DNA from: Diploptera punctata
Taxonomy: Eukaryota; Arthropoda; Insecta; Blattodea; Blaberidae
DNA: 64,000 nucleotides
Direction of reading: 5' to 3'
NCBI GenBank assembly: GCA_030220185.1
Contig: JASPKZ010007795.1
Location: 3,031,001 to 3,095,000, forward strand
The notes under the pieces are model-generated. The model saw only the letters and a program-made list of their open reading frames with translations, was not told the origin of the DNA and searched no databases. The translations under genes were made by a program, and so were the position numbers. Shown here piece after piece: positions 41,180 to 51,875 of the stretch; the first letter of the stretch is position 1; each line of letters starts with the position of its first letter.

Positions 41180-41947
41180 ACGATTTTTATTATTAATTTA
41201 ACACTTCTCATAGAAGGATAAATTATATTTGAAGAGAAAAATTTTTGCCTAGACCGGGACTCGAACCCGGGACCTTTGGCTTTCCGGGCCAAGTGCTCTA
41301 CCAACTGAGCTACCGAGGCGAGTTACAATCTAGACGCAAATTTTTCTCTTATGTATGTTGTAATTCCCTCGCGCCAAATGCTTGAAACCATAGCTTCTAT
41401 CTTTGCAAATGGCAGCTTCTTAGTTAAGAAGACATTTATTGGGAATTTAACACTACTTTATAGCCAGTAGGGCTTCTATTGACGATTTTTATTATTAATT
41501 TAACACTTCTCATAGAAGGATAAATTATATTTGAATAGAAAAATGTTCGCCTAGACCGGGACTCGAACCCGGGACCCTTGGCTTTCCGGGCCAAGTGCTC
41601 TACCAACTGAGCTACCGAGGCGAGTTACGATCTAGATGCAAATTTTTCTCTTATGTATGTTGTAATTCCCTCGCGCCAAATGCTTGAAACCATAGCTTCT
41701 ATCTTTGCAAATGGCGGCTTCTTAGTTAAGAAGACATTTATTGGGAATTTAACACTATTTTTGCCATTTGCAAAGATAGAAGCTATGGTTTCAAGCATTT
41801 GGCGCGAGGGAATTACAACATACATAAGAGAAAAATTTGCGTCTAGATCGTAACTCGCCTCGGTAGCTCAGTTGGTAGAGCACTTGGCCCGGAAAGCCAA
41901 GGGTCCCGGGTTCGAGTCCCGGTCTAGGCGAAAATTTTTCTCTTCAA
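41180..41947. mobile_element. SINE-C fold-back cluster, with TSD
   Basis: TSD ATATACCTCATAATG at 41165-41179 and 41948-41962. Two minus units (tRNA-like at about 41247 and 41550), then a plus unit (41858-41930) meeting at about 41763. The left terminus is the tail complement ACGATTTTTATTATTAATTT. Confidence 0.85.
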
Positions 41948-41985
41948 ATATACCTCATAATGTTTACTTCCCAACATTAATTTAA

Positions 41986-42354
41986 TATAACACTGCTTTT
42001 TTGTTTAATTCAGTAAAAAAGTACTGATTTGGCCACTTTATTTGAAATGATCTACCTTCGTCTGAAACTTTTCTTTTCTTTCTGCTACACTTACAAGCCA
42101 CAATTAACACTTATAAAACTCACAGAATTAATTATATTCTTTAAACCTCTCACTAACACTGACACTACAATATGAGCGAACAACTGCAATATGGAAATTA
42201 ACTTGAACTGTACAAAATGTAACGATAGTAAAACATCTGGCACACACTCACCTTTGAAAGTAGTAACTGCGCAGTGAACACTACACGGAGCCTTCAAAGC
42301 GATGCACGCTAGGTAGGATCATAAATAAAAATGTGGTCTGGGTGTTTCTTAAAA
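41986..42354. other. No recognisable feature
   Basis: No repeat or coding signal seen. Confidence 0.4.
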
Positions 42355-43138
42355 TTAAGAGGGTATTATTTATGAGTAAAAGGTTAGTAGAGGATGTTTG
42401 GGCGCCAGGAGTACCGGAAGGATTTCTCTATGCGTGAGAACTTAGGTTGCTCAGGTTGGAAATTGGTAGAGCCGAGGTTCTTTCTACAGGGATAAGCAAG
42501 GAGCTGGCCGGTGCAAGACTACGCGAGATGAATTTTAATAAATATACTTTATTAATCGATGGACACTGATTACACGTATGATTTTAGACACATTTAATGT
42601 CGGACAAGGTATTGACCGCAGGAACGCAGTCAGAATCCAAGATGGAATCTCTGAGGTTCTATCACAGCTGAATTGTTTCTAAGTGAAGTTATGTTTGTTT
42701 CTAATTGATGGCCATTGTGCCGATTACAACTATGTCGGAGAATCTGTTCTGACCCCCGCCTCAGTGAGCTACGAAGAACTAAGAACTCAGAATGCTGAAC
42801 TAACTTCACTTAGAATTTATTCATTCATGATAGACTCTAATGAGATTCCTTCTTGTATTCCAAATGCGTTCCTGCGGTCAATAACTTGTCCGACATTAAA
42901 TGTGTCTACAATTATACGTGTATCTAGTGTCCTTAGATTAATAAAGCCTATTTATTAAAATTCATCCCGCGTAGTCTTGCGCCGGCCAGCTCCTTGCTTA
43001 TCCCTGTAGAAAGAACCTCAGCACTACCAATTTCCAACCTGAGCAACCTAAGTTCTCACGCATGGAGAAATCCTTTCGGTACTCCTGGCGCCCAAACATC
43101 CTCTACTAACCTTTTACCCATAAAATAATACCCTCTTA
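42355..43138. repeat. Large inverted repeat, LTR-like arms
   Basis: Arms of about 273 bp (42355-42627 and 42866-43138) are inverted copies with small differences, spaced by 238 bp. Right after the right arm comes TGGCGCCCCATGTTCGGCGC, which resembles a retrotransposon primer-binding site. This may be inverted LTRs, but no gag or pol was recognised. Confidence 0.45.
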
Positions 43139-43884
43139 AATGGCGCCCCATGTTCGGCGCCATATGAAGCAGACTTATAGTCGTGGAGAGGGATTATAAT
43201 CGGGGTATAGTTTTGATTAGGTGTCCAGGATTAAGGTACATGGACAATTGTTGCTCCGGACTACTTGGGTTCAGGTTTCGGTAGAACAATGGACTTATAT
43301 CTCGGGAATCCGTGAGAAAAAATATTCACTGGGGATTTAGATATAGTAGACTCAGTGTGATGTCTTGAAATTGACGTTCCACTTTTATTGATACTTTGAC
43401 TTACATTTGTCGTATTAGACGACGACTTGACACGAAGGCTATTTAGTGGCCGGAACTTACACTTGTTATACATGGCACGTGTTTAAATGAAAAAAGGTGC
43501 ACTCTGAGTGATAGCGCCGAAACTTAGACAAAGCGCTGTGCCGTCTCGACTGGCACTTGCGTTAGTAACTTAATTTTTTTTTTACTTAGGCAAGGCGATG
43601 TGCCCGCTTCTACTGGCACTCGGGCTTCTCGCTTGTTAGTTATAATAATATGCCTAATATTACAGAAACAATCTCCATGCCTCAAATAAATGAAAAACAA
43701 GATGACTATAATATATCACAAGATGATATTACTATACAGAAACTTCTTGATGATGATGAGAATCCAAACTGCCAACAAGTTCGTAGAAATAAACAAAAGT
43801 ATAATGAAATCAGCAAGCCTCCTCAAAATATTCCATCAATAAATGTATATAATCCTTATGATACATTATGCATTACAGAGACTC
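43139..43884. other. Unassigned, possible LTR-element leader and short open frame
   Basis: Contains an 88-codon plus-strand frame (43650-43916) rich in Asp/Gln/Asn (QINEKQDDYNISQDD) with no recognised homology. Two similar GGCACT(T/C)G(C/G)G..TT blocks are at 43550 and 43613. Confidence 0.3.
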
Positions 43885-44400
43885 TTGATGTCCCACCTCC
43901 TTTCAGGAAACGTTAAACTGAAAATATATAAAACTATTATTTTACCAGTTATATTATATGGGTGCGAAACATGGACTCTTACTTTAAGGGAGGAAAGGAG
44001 ATTACAAGTATTTGAGAATAAAGTACTTAGGAAAATTTTTGGACCTAAGAGAGATGAACAAACAGGTGAATGGAGAAGACTACATAACAATGAACTACAT
44101 GGTCTTTATAGGAAGCCAGATATAATAAGAACAGTTAAGTCTCATAGACTGCGATGGGCAGGGCATATTGCACGTATGGGGAATGAAAGACTTGCATGGA
44201 AGCTTCTTGTAGGAAAGCCAGAGGAAAAACGCCCAGTTGGTAGACCAAGAATGAGGTGGGAGAATAACATTAACTATGATTTGAGGGAAGTAGATTATAC
44301 AGGGAATGATTGGAAAGTATTAGCTCAGGATAGGGATGTATGGAGAACTTATGTCCGCGTGGCCATGAACCTACGGGTTCGATAGTGCCAGTGAGTAAGT
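43885..44400 (+). mobile_element. LINE ORF2 C-terminal domain
   Basis: Best copy: KLKIYKTIILPVILYGCETW, REERRLQVFENKVLRKIFGP, SHRLRWAGHIARMGNERLAW, KRPVGRPRMRWENNINYDL. Ends GTGCCAGTGAGTAAGTAA. 5'-truncated. Confidence 0.8.
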
Positions 44401-44427
44401 AATTATATACAAATTATAATTTGTTAA

Positions 44428-44470
44428 CATGTCTGAAGAAGGTACAGTGCACCGAAACAGCTGTCACTGA
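44428..44470 (+). ncRNA. Hammerhead ribozyme next to a LINE end
   Basis: CTGAAGA, short stem II GGT/ACC, GAAAC, palindromic ACAGCTGT, GUC triplet. Stem I is only TG/AC plus possible distal pairing. Followed by ATTATATAATAAATATGAAA, typical of a PLE 3' end. No PLE coding is nearby. Confidence 0.55.
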
Positions 44471-44514
44471 ATTATATAATAAATATGAAAATCAAATAAA
44501 ACTACGTTTTATTT

Positions 44515-44650
44515 TTATTTAATTAATTAAGAGGTTTGTTTAATAAACATTATGTCTGTTCATTCTTAGAGTTTATTTGTCGAACATTTGTTTGACAATA
44601 GCAACTCTAAGAGGTAAGAATGTACAGACAAAATGTTTTTATTATTATAA
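44515..44650. mobile_element. PLE family S terminal fold-back
   Basis: AAGAGGTTTGTTTAATAAAC, then TCTAAGAGGTAAGAATG. Both ends of family S without hammerhead. Confidence 0.6.
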
Positions 44651-45120
44651 CAATGGTAATCATTATGTTAAAGCAGTTTGTGGCATAAGTAAGAAATACT
44701 GGTCAATAAATTGGTGCAACAAACATATGTCAATAGAAAACAAAACCCGCATATACAAAAAGATAGTTTCACCAGTTATCATATATGAGCTGAAGCTAGG
44801 GCTGATACAACAAAAACTAAACAAATAATAAGCACATGTGAAATGAAGATCTTAAGAACTATTCAGGGGAAAACATTATTTGATAAAATACACAACACAG
44901 AAATTAGGGACAAATGTCATTTTCAAGACATATCCAAATTTATTATAGATAGACGAAAATATTGGAAGGGTCATATAGAAAGAATGGAAGACAACCGACT
45001 TGCAAAAAGAGCTAAAGAAGATAGACCAATGGACGGGAGAAGAACAAGAGGAAGACTAGCCAAGAGATGGATAGACACATCCAACACATCTTCCTCCGAG
45101 GAGTGATTTTGGAAATAAAC
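44651..45120 (+). mobile_element. LINE ORF2 C-terminal fragment (third family)
   Basis: KYWSINWCNKHMSIENKTRI, YKKIVSPVIIYE, CEMKILRTIQGKTLFDKI, KGHIERMEDNRLAKRAKE and RGRLAKRW. Two frames joined near 44830. Confidence 0.65.
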
Positions 45121-45200
45121 AGGATAAAAATCCTGCAAATTATGATTAAGAAGAAGAAGAAGACTGGTTAATAGGAAATTACTAGTCACTGTATTATTTA

Positions 45201-45353
45201 TATTATTTTTGGTCTGGACATCTTACCTCAATATTAATGTTGATTTGTTCTTGGACATGTTTCAAAACAATTCCGTTTTATCGTCAGCTTTCCCAGACCA
45301 AAAATAATATAATTAAAATAACCTCAAAATATAACTTCCTAAAATTAAATATT
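45201..45353. mobile_element. 153-bp PLE family F miniature, with TSD
   Basis: TSD ACTGTATTATTTA at 45188-45200 and 45354-45366. Minus-strand 3' end with a hammerhead joined to a plus-strand tail (TAATTAAAATAACCTCAAAA). The outer ends form a long hairpin. Confidence 0.85.
45254..45287 (-). ncRNA. Hammerhead ribozyme (PLE family F)
   Basis: CTGACGA, stem II AAAAC/GTTTT, GAAAC, ACATGT-C. Confidence 0.6.
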
Positions 45354-45366
45354 ACTGTATTATTTA

Positions 45367-46479
45367 ATGAGTAATATACTGGTAGGTGTCAATTTCTTAC
45401 ATTGTAAAAGATTACTCTTCATATTCTATGTTTAAAAAGTTTTATTCCATGATCTAGTGATGTAAAATTTATAAGTCACATAAAAATATTTTTCTAAGAT
45501 TAAAATACTAGTACAACAAATAGAAAAAAATTTATTTTACAGTGAAAAAGCTGTTTTTTTAATAAGAAATTGTTTGAAAGATTATATTCTAATTCACAAT
45601 ATTTTTATCATCTTTTAACTCCATGTTTAAATCACACACACACACACACACACACATGTGTGCACACTCACACACATGCAAAAAGTCACACTATAAAAAA
45701 TATATAGAAATACATTTCCTAAATGAAAGTACGTAATTTTTATATAATGTAAAATTATAAAATTATTAAGGCACATGAATGCAAATAGTAGGCAATAATT
45801 GCCAAATTAAATATTGTAAGTCCTATTTGGTTTTTACAAGAATTATTCATTTTTTTACAATATCTTATCAAGCACATTACTTTATCTTTTAGAATAAAGA
45901 CCAAGATATGCATTTTGGTTTTAAGATTCATGAAACATTGTTTTAAGTTTTATGTCACTATGTGAAATTTGATAATAAATACAAGTTTTAACAGGATTGG
46001 ATATCAAAATCTGTATTTTAAATGTTTTATCTAGTAAAATTGCACATATAATTTATAGAGCACTTCTGAATTTAAAATTCTGTTGTATTTTATTTTTTAT
46101 TTATTTTCTCTTTTATGTAAATAATATGTGGCACACTTTTAAGAAATAGTTTTTATACAACAATGAATGATTCTGACATATATAGAAGGGAGAAGATAGT
46201 GTCTCTCACTTTGCATACTCAGTTAGTATAGAGTTTTGTTAATTAAAAAAATGCTCCATTGCCAGCTCAAAAAGACAAATGGAGAAAATTATCCTTCTTA
46301 TTCACATAATCAGTGTAATATAGAGTAGTGTGTGTTTTTATATACCACCTTTACCCTGATAGCTCAAAGACCACTATTCTATCTCTGATACTTCAGGCTT
46401 CTCCTGATTGTTATATTGAATCCCTAATATTTTACCAACCTAAGATTAAGGAGAGTGAAATAAAGCATTAAAAAATGAT
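45367..46479. other. No gene seen; (CA)n at 45635
   Basis: AT-rich DNA with a CA microsatellite at 45635-45655. Nothing else recognised. Confidence 0.4.
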
Positions 46480-47975
46480 GTGACTGCATGCCTTAGAAAG
46501 GCCCTTGAGACAGTAAAAGGTTAAGGCTCACACCTTATTAGATAATCAGCACAAGATGTCAGCAGGGTTGTCATCCCTTAGTGACAGCCGGCTTAACCAC
46601 CAGAGCTAAAACATATTCGGTACTAATTTTAAACAAAGGCTGAGTCAACCCCAGGGCCTAGTGGTATTATGCTGCGGTTTATTATACAGCGTGTCGCGCC
46701 CGACATGACGCGAATTCGCGTTTCGCTCGGCGTGATGCTGGTTTCGCATGGAGTGCATACGCTACAGTGCATATGTTTATAGAATTGTCGCCAGATGGCA
46801 CCACATATATGGAAAATCAAAATTACCAACGTTCATAATAAATTTCCAAATGTGATTACAAAAACTAATGTATACAAACCTGTCCCTGCATAACCTAATA
46901 AAATAAATTACATACATACTATTTAGTAAACTATAAACTAATCTGATGTACCCTAAACTGACCCATCGGAACCTAACAAAATGAAGTGATTGAACATTTA
47001 TTTCTTAAAATATGGTTTGGAATTAAATGCAAATGTTGGTCATTCATACATATGTCCTGCCATCTGGTGGATTTAATTTTATGAGCGTTCACGTATGCCA
47101 ACTTAAATTCTAATAAAGAATTTTGAAAATAAATTGAGAGGAAAAGTCATAATTTGTGTACATAGAAAAACATTAAAATTCTTCATAAAAAAAGTTTCAA
47201 GTGTCGTTGCAAAACAATTAAAATAGTTTGAAATATTAGTAAAGACAGAAAAAGTACCTAGAGCAACAGCATCATATGAATGTTGTATGGAAAATTATAG
47301 AATAAATGATTATTTAGTTCTTAAATAAACATATGGTTGATGAATATACCAAATTTTAGAATACTTCAGATTTTCGCCTGAGCAGTTTTATCAGGTTTTG
47401 AATTTAATAGAAGGCGAAATTTATGCACATCCATAATATCCCCGAGATACAATATTTACAGCTTTTATTTATCTCTTGACTAAGTTCAAGCCACAATAAC
47501 TTTTTTCTGTACATCTCTGTACTCCTTCATGCTCATATTGTATAAAACATGTATAGAACTCGATGATTTGCAACAAAACTATCTAACTTTCGTCGTTAAA
47601 ATTGGAAAGTTATAAAAAAGTACTGTATTTCCGACATTTTGTTATAAATCTTAGTTTGTTTTTAGCAATTACACCAATGAGTACGGGTATTATCTTCTAT
47701 ATTCTTTGTTTGCGCTGGCAAATTGCGTCCTGGATTCAAGAGATTCCAAAACACGACGCGACATGTCAGCGCAAATTTTTTTGCGCCAGAAATTTGCGTT
47801 GTAGATAAACCACTTCCATTTAAATACATGGGGAGCAATTTTTGCGCTGGTGCGTTGCATCGTAGATAAACCACAGCATTAGAAGGCTTAAGCCAGTTTA
47901 AAAATCCTGACACATCGGCACTCGAACCCTCGCTTGTAGTGTATTGCCTTAACCAACTATGCTAAGTGTGCCTTG
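46480..47975 (-). mobile_element. Old SINE-B, interrupted by a MITE
   Basis: 46480-46669 and 47879-47975 together form one diverged SINE-B (GGCTGAGTCAACCCCAGGGC, then CTCGAACCCTCG and GCCTTAACCA). Confidence 0.7.
46670..47878. mobile_element. 1.2-kb Harbinger-like non-autonomous transposon
   Basis: 13-bp terminal repeats TGCTGCGGTTTAT and ATAAACCACAGCA, with TTA duplication (46667-46669 and 47879-47881), both checked against the SINE-B target. A subterminal GTAGATAAACCAC repeat is at 47803. No transposase recognised. Confidence 0.7.
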
Positions 47976-48808
47976 AAATGAAACACATGTTACTAAAAAT
48001 TCTAAGGAAAATTTGTATGAAAGAATGTTTGTCATTGAAACTAATTGTGGAAATAGACTGGTTTTAATAAATAAAAAGATTATAGCATATACTTAGGCTT
48101 TGAAACCAATATAATTAGAAGACTTGAGGTATAAAGAATTTTAATTTAAATCTTAAATTAAACCTCATAATGATTTTTTGCTATAAACGTTCAATACACA
48201 TAATAATTGGATTCCATAAAATAGAACTGTGAAAAGTGCGAAAATCCTTATTACATAATAGAATTGTGCAATGTACTTAAGAGAAGATGTAAGAAAGAGT
48301 CTACATGTGTTTCATAAGTAAAATATTTTGATATTACTCTGGCAACACCATACAGTTTCTATATTCTTAAAACATTAATTAATTTATCTATCTCCAATAT
48401 TTTATTTTGGTATTTGCGCCTTTCTGCTTTAAGGATCCAATAGTTCTGCTAAAATCAGTATTTTGCGTAACAATTTAGTTACATTTTGTTATAAAAAGGA
48501 AGAAATCTGTAGTAAGTATTTAATAATTATTGAATTGATTGTTGCTAAATAGTCCCTTCTCCAATTTTTACAAAAAAGAGTTAACTACAGATTCAACATC
48601 CATACATACAGATACACATTCTGTGCTTAAAGGACCTTCCTCCAGCCTTTACATAAAGCAACAGTTGAGCATTTCATTTCAGTTTCATGCTAAAATCCCT
48701 TACTGCAGGATAATGAGCTTGTCAATTAGTTTATTGGAGAAAAGGCCTTTTTGGCAATGACCAATTCAATTATTAATCAGATGAAATACAATTTCATCAA
48801 GTATTTCA
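47976..48808. other. No gene seen; solo PLE-tail-like motif
   Basis: TTAAATTAAACCTCATAATG at 48152-48171 resembles a PLE tail. The rest is AT-rich and unassigned. Confidence 0.35.
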
Positions 48809-49163
48809 CCTATGGTAGTGAAGCATGGACACTAAAAAAACAACATGAAAACAGAATAACGGCTTGTGAAATGAGATTCATGCGCAGAACAGCGGGTTAC
48901 ACCAGATGGGATCGGAAAAGGAACACCGATATCTTAAAAGAATTGAAGACTACGCCAATTTTGGAATATATTAAACAGTACCAACTAAATTGGAAACACC
49001 ATCTTGAAAGAATGAGTTCAAATCGGATCCCCAAAGCTGTTTATAATTATATACCAAGAGGACGAAGATCACTGGGCCGTCCTATGAAACGCTGGAGGGA
49101 AAATTTTCTATAGGATCGTAACAGGCCTTGGCCTAATACTTGGAAGGAAGAAGAAGAAGAAGA
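48809..49163 (+). mobile_element. LINE ORF2 C-terminal fragment
   Basis: TYGSEAWTLKKQHENRITAC through RRSLGRPMKRWRENF, then GAAGAAGAAGAAGAAG. More than 95 percent similar by eye to 36010-36378. Confidence 0.75.
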
Positions 49164-49492
49164 AGTATTTAATATCCATTTTGATTGTGTTGCATAACTC
49201 AACATAGGCAAAATAAATCTATTATTTAAAATAACAAAGAAAGTTATTTTTAAAGAGAGAGAAAATATATACATTATGTCAAAATGGTTGTAAAATTAAT
49301 ATTTCGTACATTACCATGAAATCTAGAAGATAAACTTCATATTTTTACACATATGTGTACAATTCAACATACACTTTCATGTAAGTGAACATTGATTTAT
49401 TTACAATATGCATAGGCAAACAGAAGGAAAACATTTCATAGTTAAGATAAAATCAAATGTTTCCTACCTCTCCTCATATTAATCTTCTAGGT

Positions 49493-49530
49493 AGATTGTG
49501 ATTTCAAGATCATAGCGATTCCATCTTCAG
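49493..49530 (-). ncRNA. Hammerhead ribozyme (PLE family J)
   Basis: CTGAAGA, GAAA, ATCACAATC. Stem II has mismatches. The plus partner at 50942 has lost GAAA. Confidence 0.45.
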
Positions 49531-50079
49531 TACTGTCTTGACTACTGATGTTATGTCGATCGGAAGAAACACTTCTTCTTCCTTCTGTTGGTGGATCGAT
49601 GAACTTCTGGATCAGGTCAGGATTCACGGGAATTTCAAAGTTCATAAGTTTTTATTTAACTTTCACAAGGAAAGAACACTATGAGGTTTAATTTAAGAAT
49701 TAAATTAATGCTTTTATTACCTCACCTCATATCCTTTTTCTTCTAGACTGCAGTTCAGAGCTTAACTCCATCATCAGTAGCCTCTAGTCAACCGTTGTTA
49801 TGTCGTTTCTTGGCGGTTTTCTTCTTTCTTCTATTGGTGGATTGATGAACCTCTGGATCAGGTCAAAATTTGCAGGAATTTCGAAATGCATGAGTTTATC
49901 TTTCTTGTTTTTTTGGATGTGGATTTTTTCCCAGACCGTGAATTCCTTCGTTTATCTGTGTGTTTGATTAGGCTAGCTTTTGTATCAATTAAATGTTTTT
50001 CAGACCAGGCATGGGCTGCTACAGCTGATTTGTCCACTTCACCCTTCCTTACATTTCTGAGATGTTCTTTCAATCTAGT

Positions 50080-50448
50080 ATATATAGGAAAACAAAAAGA
50101 AATTTAAAAACTAGATTGAAAGAACATCTCAGAAATGTAAAGAAGGGTGAAGTGGACAAGTCAACTGTAGCAGCCCATGGCTGGTCTGAAAAATATTTAA
50201 TCGATACAAAAGCTAGCCTAATCAAACACACAGATAAACAGAAGGAACTCACGGTCTGGGAAAAAATCCACATCCAAAAAAACAAGAAAGATAAACTTAT
50301 CAATTTCGAAACTCCTGCAAATTTTGACTTCATCCAGAGGTTCATCGGTCCACCGATAGAAGAAAGAAGAAAACCGCCAAGAAACGACATAACACTGGTC
50401 GACCAGAGGCTACTGATGATGGAGATAAGCTCCGAAACTGCAGTCTAG
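50080..50448 (+). pseudogene. PLE family K GIY-YIG endonuclease, plus arm
   Basis: KRNLKTRLKEHLRNVKKGEV, DKSTVAAHGWSEKYLIDTKA, LTVWEKIHIQKNKKDKLINF. Starts just after YIG. The zinc-binding His of EKHL is Tyr here. The frame ends in the hammerhead. Confidence 0.7.
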
Positions 50449-50449
50449 A
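50409..50449 (+). ncRNA. Hammerhead ribozyme (PLE family K)
   Basis: CTGATGA, stem II GGAG/CTCC with loop ATAAG, GAAAC, palindromic ACTGCAGT, GUC triplet. Among the cleanest cores. The minus partner (49744-49777) has lost one A of GAAAC. Confidence 0.75.
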
Positions 50450-51562
50450 AGAAAAAGGATATGAGGTGAGGTAATAAAAACATTAATTTAGTTCTTTCAT
50501 AAGTTTTTTTTTTGTTTTTCTGAATGTGGATTTTTTTCCCAAACTGTGAGTTCCTTTTGTTTATCTATTTGTTTAATTAGACTGGCTTTTGATTTAATTA
50601 GATGTTTTTTGGACCAAGCATGAGCAGCTATTGCTGACTTTTCCACTTCTCCATTTTTTGACATTTCTTTTCAAATATCAAAAATGGAGAAGTGGAAAAG
50701 TCAGTAGTAGCTGCTCATGCTTGGTCCGAAAAACATCTAATTGAATCAAAAGCCAACCTAATTAAACAAATAGATAAACAAAATGAACTCACGGTTTGGG
50801 AAAAAATCCACATTCAGAAAAACTTATGAACTTTGAAATTCCCACGAATCCTGTCCTGATCCAGAGGTTTCATTGGTCCACCAACAGAGGGAATAAGAAG
50901 TGGTTCTTCCCATCGACATAACATCAGTCATCAAGATAGTACTGAAGATAGGACTGCTATGGTCTTTAAATCACAATCTACTTAGAAGATTAATATGAGG
51001 AGAGGTAGGAAACATTTGATTTTATCTTAAATTAAACCTCAGTGATTTATTCCTATAAAGTTCAATATATTTCATAGTTACTTCTAGTTTTTTTTTTTTT
51101 ACTAATTCCAAATGCACTCCACCATGCAAATCTTCAGTGATAAACAATACATTTTTGTATCTGCAAAATTTACTCAGACTGTAAGATTATATCAATATAT
51201 AATTTTAAACAGGATATAAATATATGTGTAATGAATTGATTTATCCTTCTTTTTTATTGATAAATGTTCTTAAGTAATTTTTTTTACTAATTGGAAAAAT
51301 GTAAATGAATTTATATTCTTTTGTATGTGTTTGATATCCTGCATTTAACTCCTGTAGTGAAAATTATCCTAAATTTTTCCGTAAATTGGAATTAGTATAT
51401 AATGCCATATGCATTATCATATTTAACAAAAATGAAGAATTTTTTTATCTCAGGACCTCTTACTCTAGTGCCTTAGGTGCAATAAAAGTTATAAATATGG
51501 TAATTTATTAAGAAAAAGTTTTATGTTCATTGCAGAATTTATCATAAGTAATGTCACGAGTG

Positions 51563-51861
51563 GGGGCATGCCGTAGCGTAGTGGTTAAGGCACTGAGCTA
51601 CAAGCCGGAGGGTCGAGGGTTCGAGTCCCGGTGGGGTCAGGATTTTTAAACTGACCCAAACCTTCTGGCGGCACTATGGCCCTGGGGTCGACTCAGCCTC
51701 TAACTGAAATGAGTACCAGATGCTTGTTCTGGGGTAAAGGTGGCCGTCACGCAGGGCTGACACCCCGGCTGACATCAAGTGCCGATTGTCAAGAAAAAGT
51801 GGGAGCCCTAACCTCCTACTACCCCAAGGGCCTCCTGAGGCCTGTAGTGGGATCACTTTTT
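51563..51861 (+). mobile_element. SINE-B, full copy, with TSD
   Basis: TSD TAATGTCACGAGTG at 51549-51562 and 51862-51875. tRNA-like head CGTAGCGTAGTGGTTAAGGC, B box GGTTCGAGTCCCGG, 299 bp, T-run end. The youngest-looking SINE-B. Confidence 0.85.
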
Positions 51862-51875
51862 TAATGTCACGAGTG

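Larger units (their letters stand above)
40495..41985 (+). mobile_element. PLE, family B, plus, interrupted by SINE-C
   Basis: A 5'-truncated single copy: linker, endonuclease, hammerhead at 41062, TATGAGGTGAG at 41120. Its tail is interrupted at ACCTCATAATG by 768 bp of SINE-C and resumes ACCTCATAATGTTTACTTCC at 41951. Confidence 0.8.
49654..50495. mobile_element. PLE family K fold-back nested in J, with TSD
   Basis: TSD TTCATAAGTTTTT at 49641-49653 and 50496-50508. Arms meet at about 50080. TATGAGGTGAGGTAAT end. Confidence 0.85.
49450..51060. mobile_element. PLE family J fold-back, with PLE K nested
   Basis: The minus arm (49450-49653, 50509-50665) and plus arm (about 50672-51060) of family J enclose family K (49654-50495). 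J ends read TATGAGGAGAGGTAGG, the only family departing from AGGTRAG. The J endonuclease is fragmentary (KSVVAAHAWSEKHLIESKAN). Confidence 0.75.

Noticed and set aside
47602..47913. Possible genes near 47.7 kb
   Set aside because: Frames lie in the right end of the Harbinger-like MITE with subterminal repeats; no homology.
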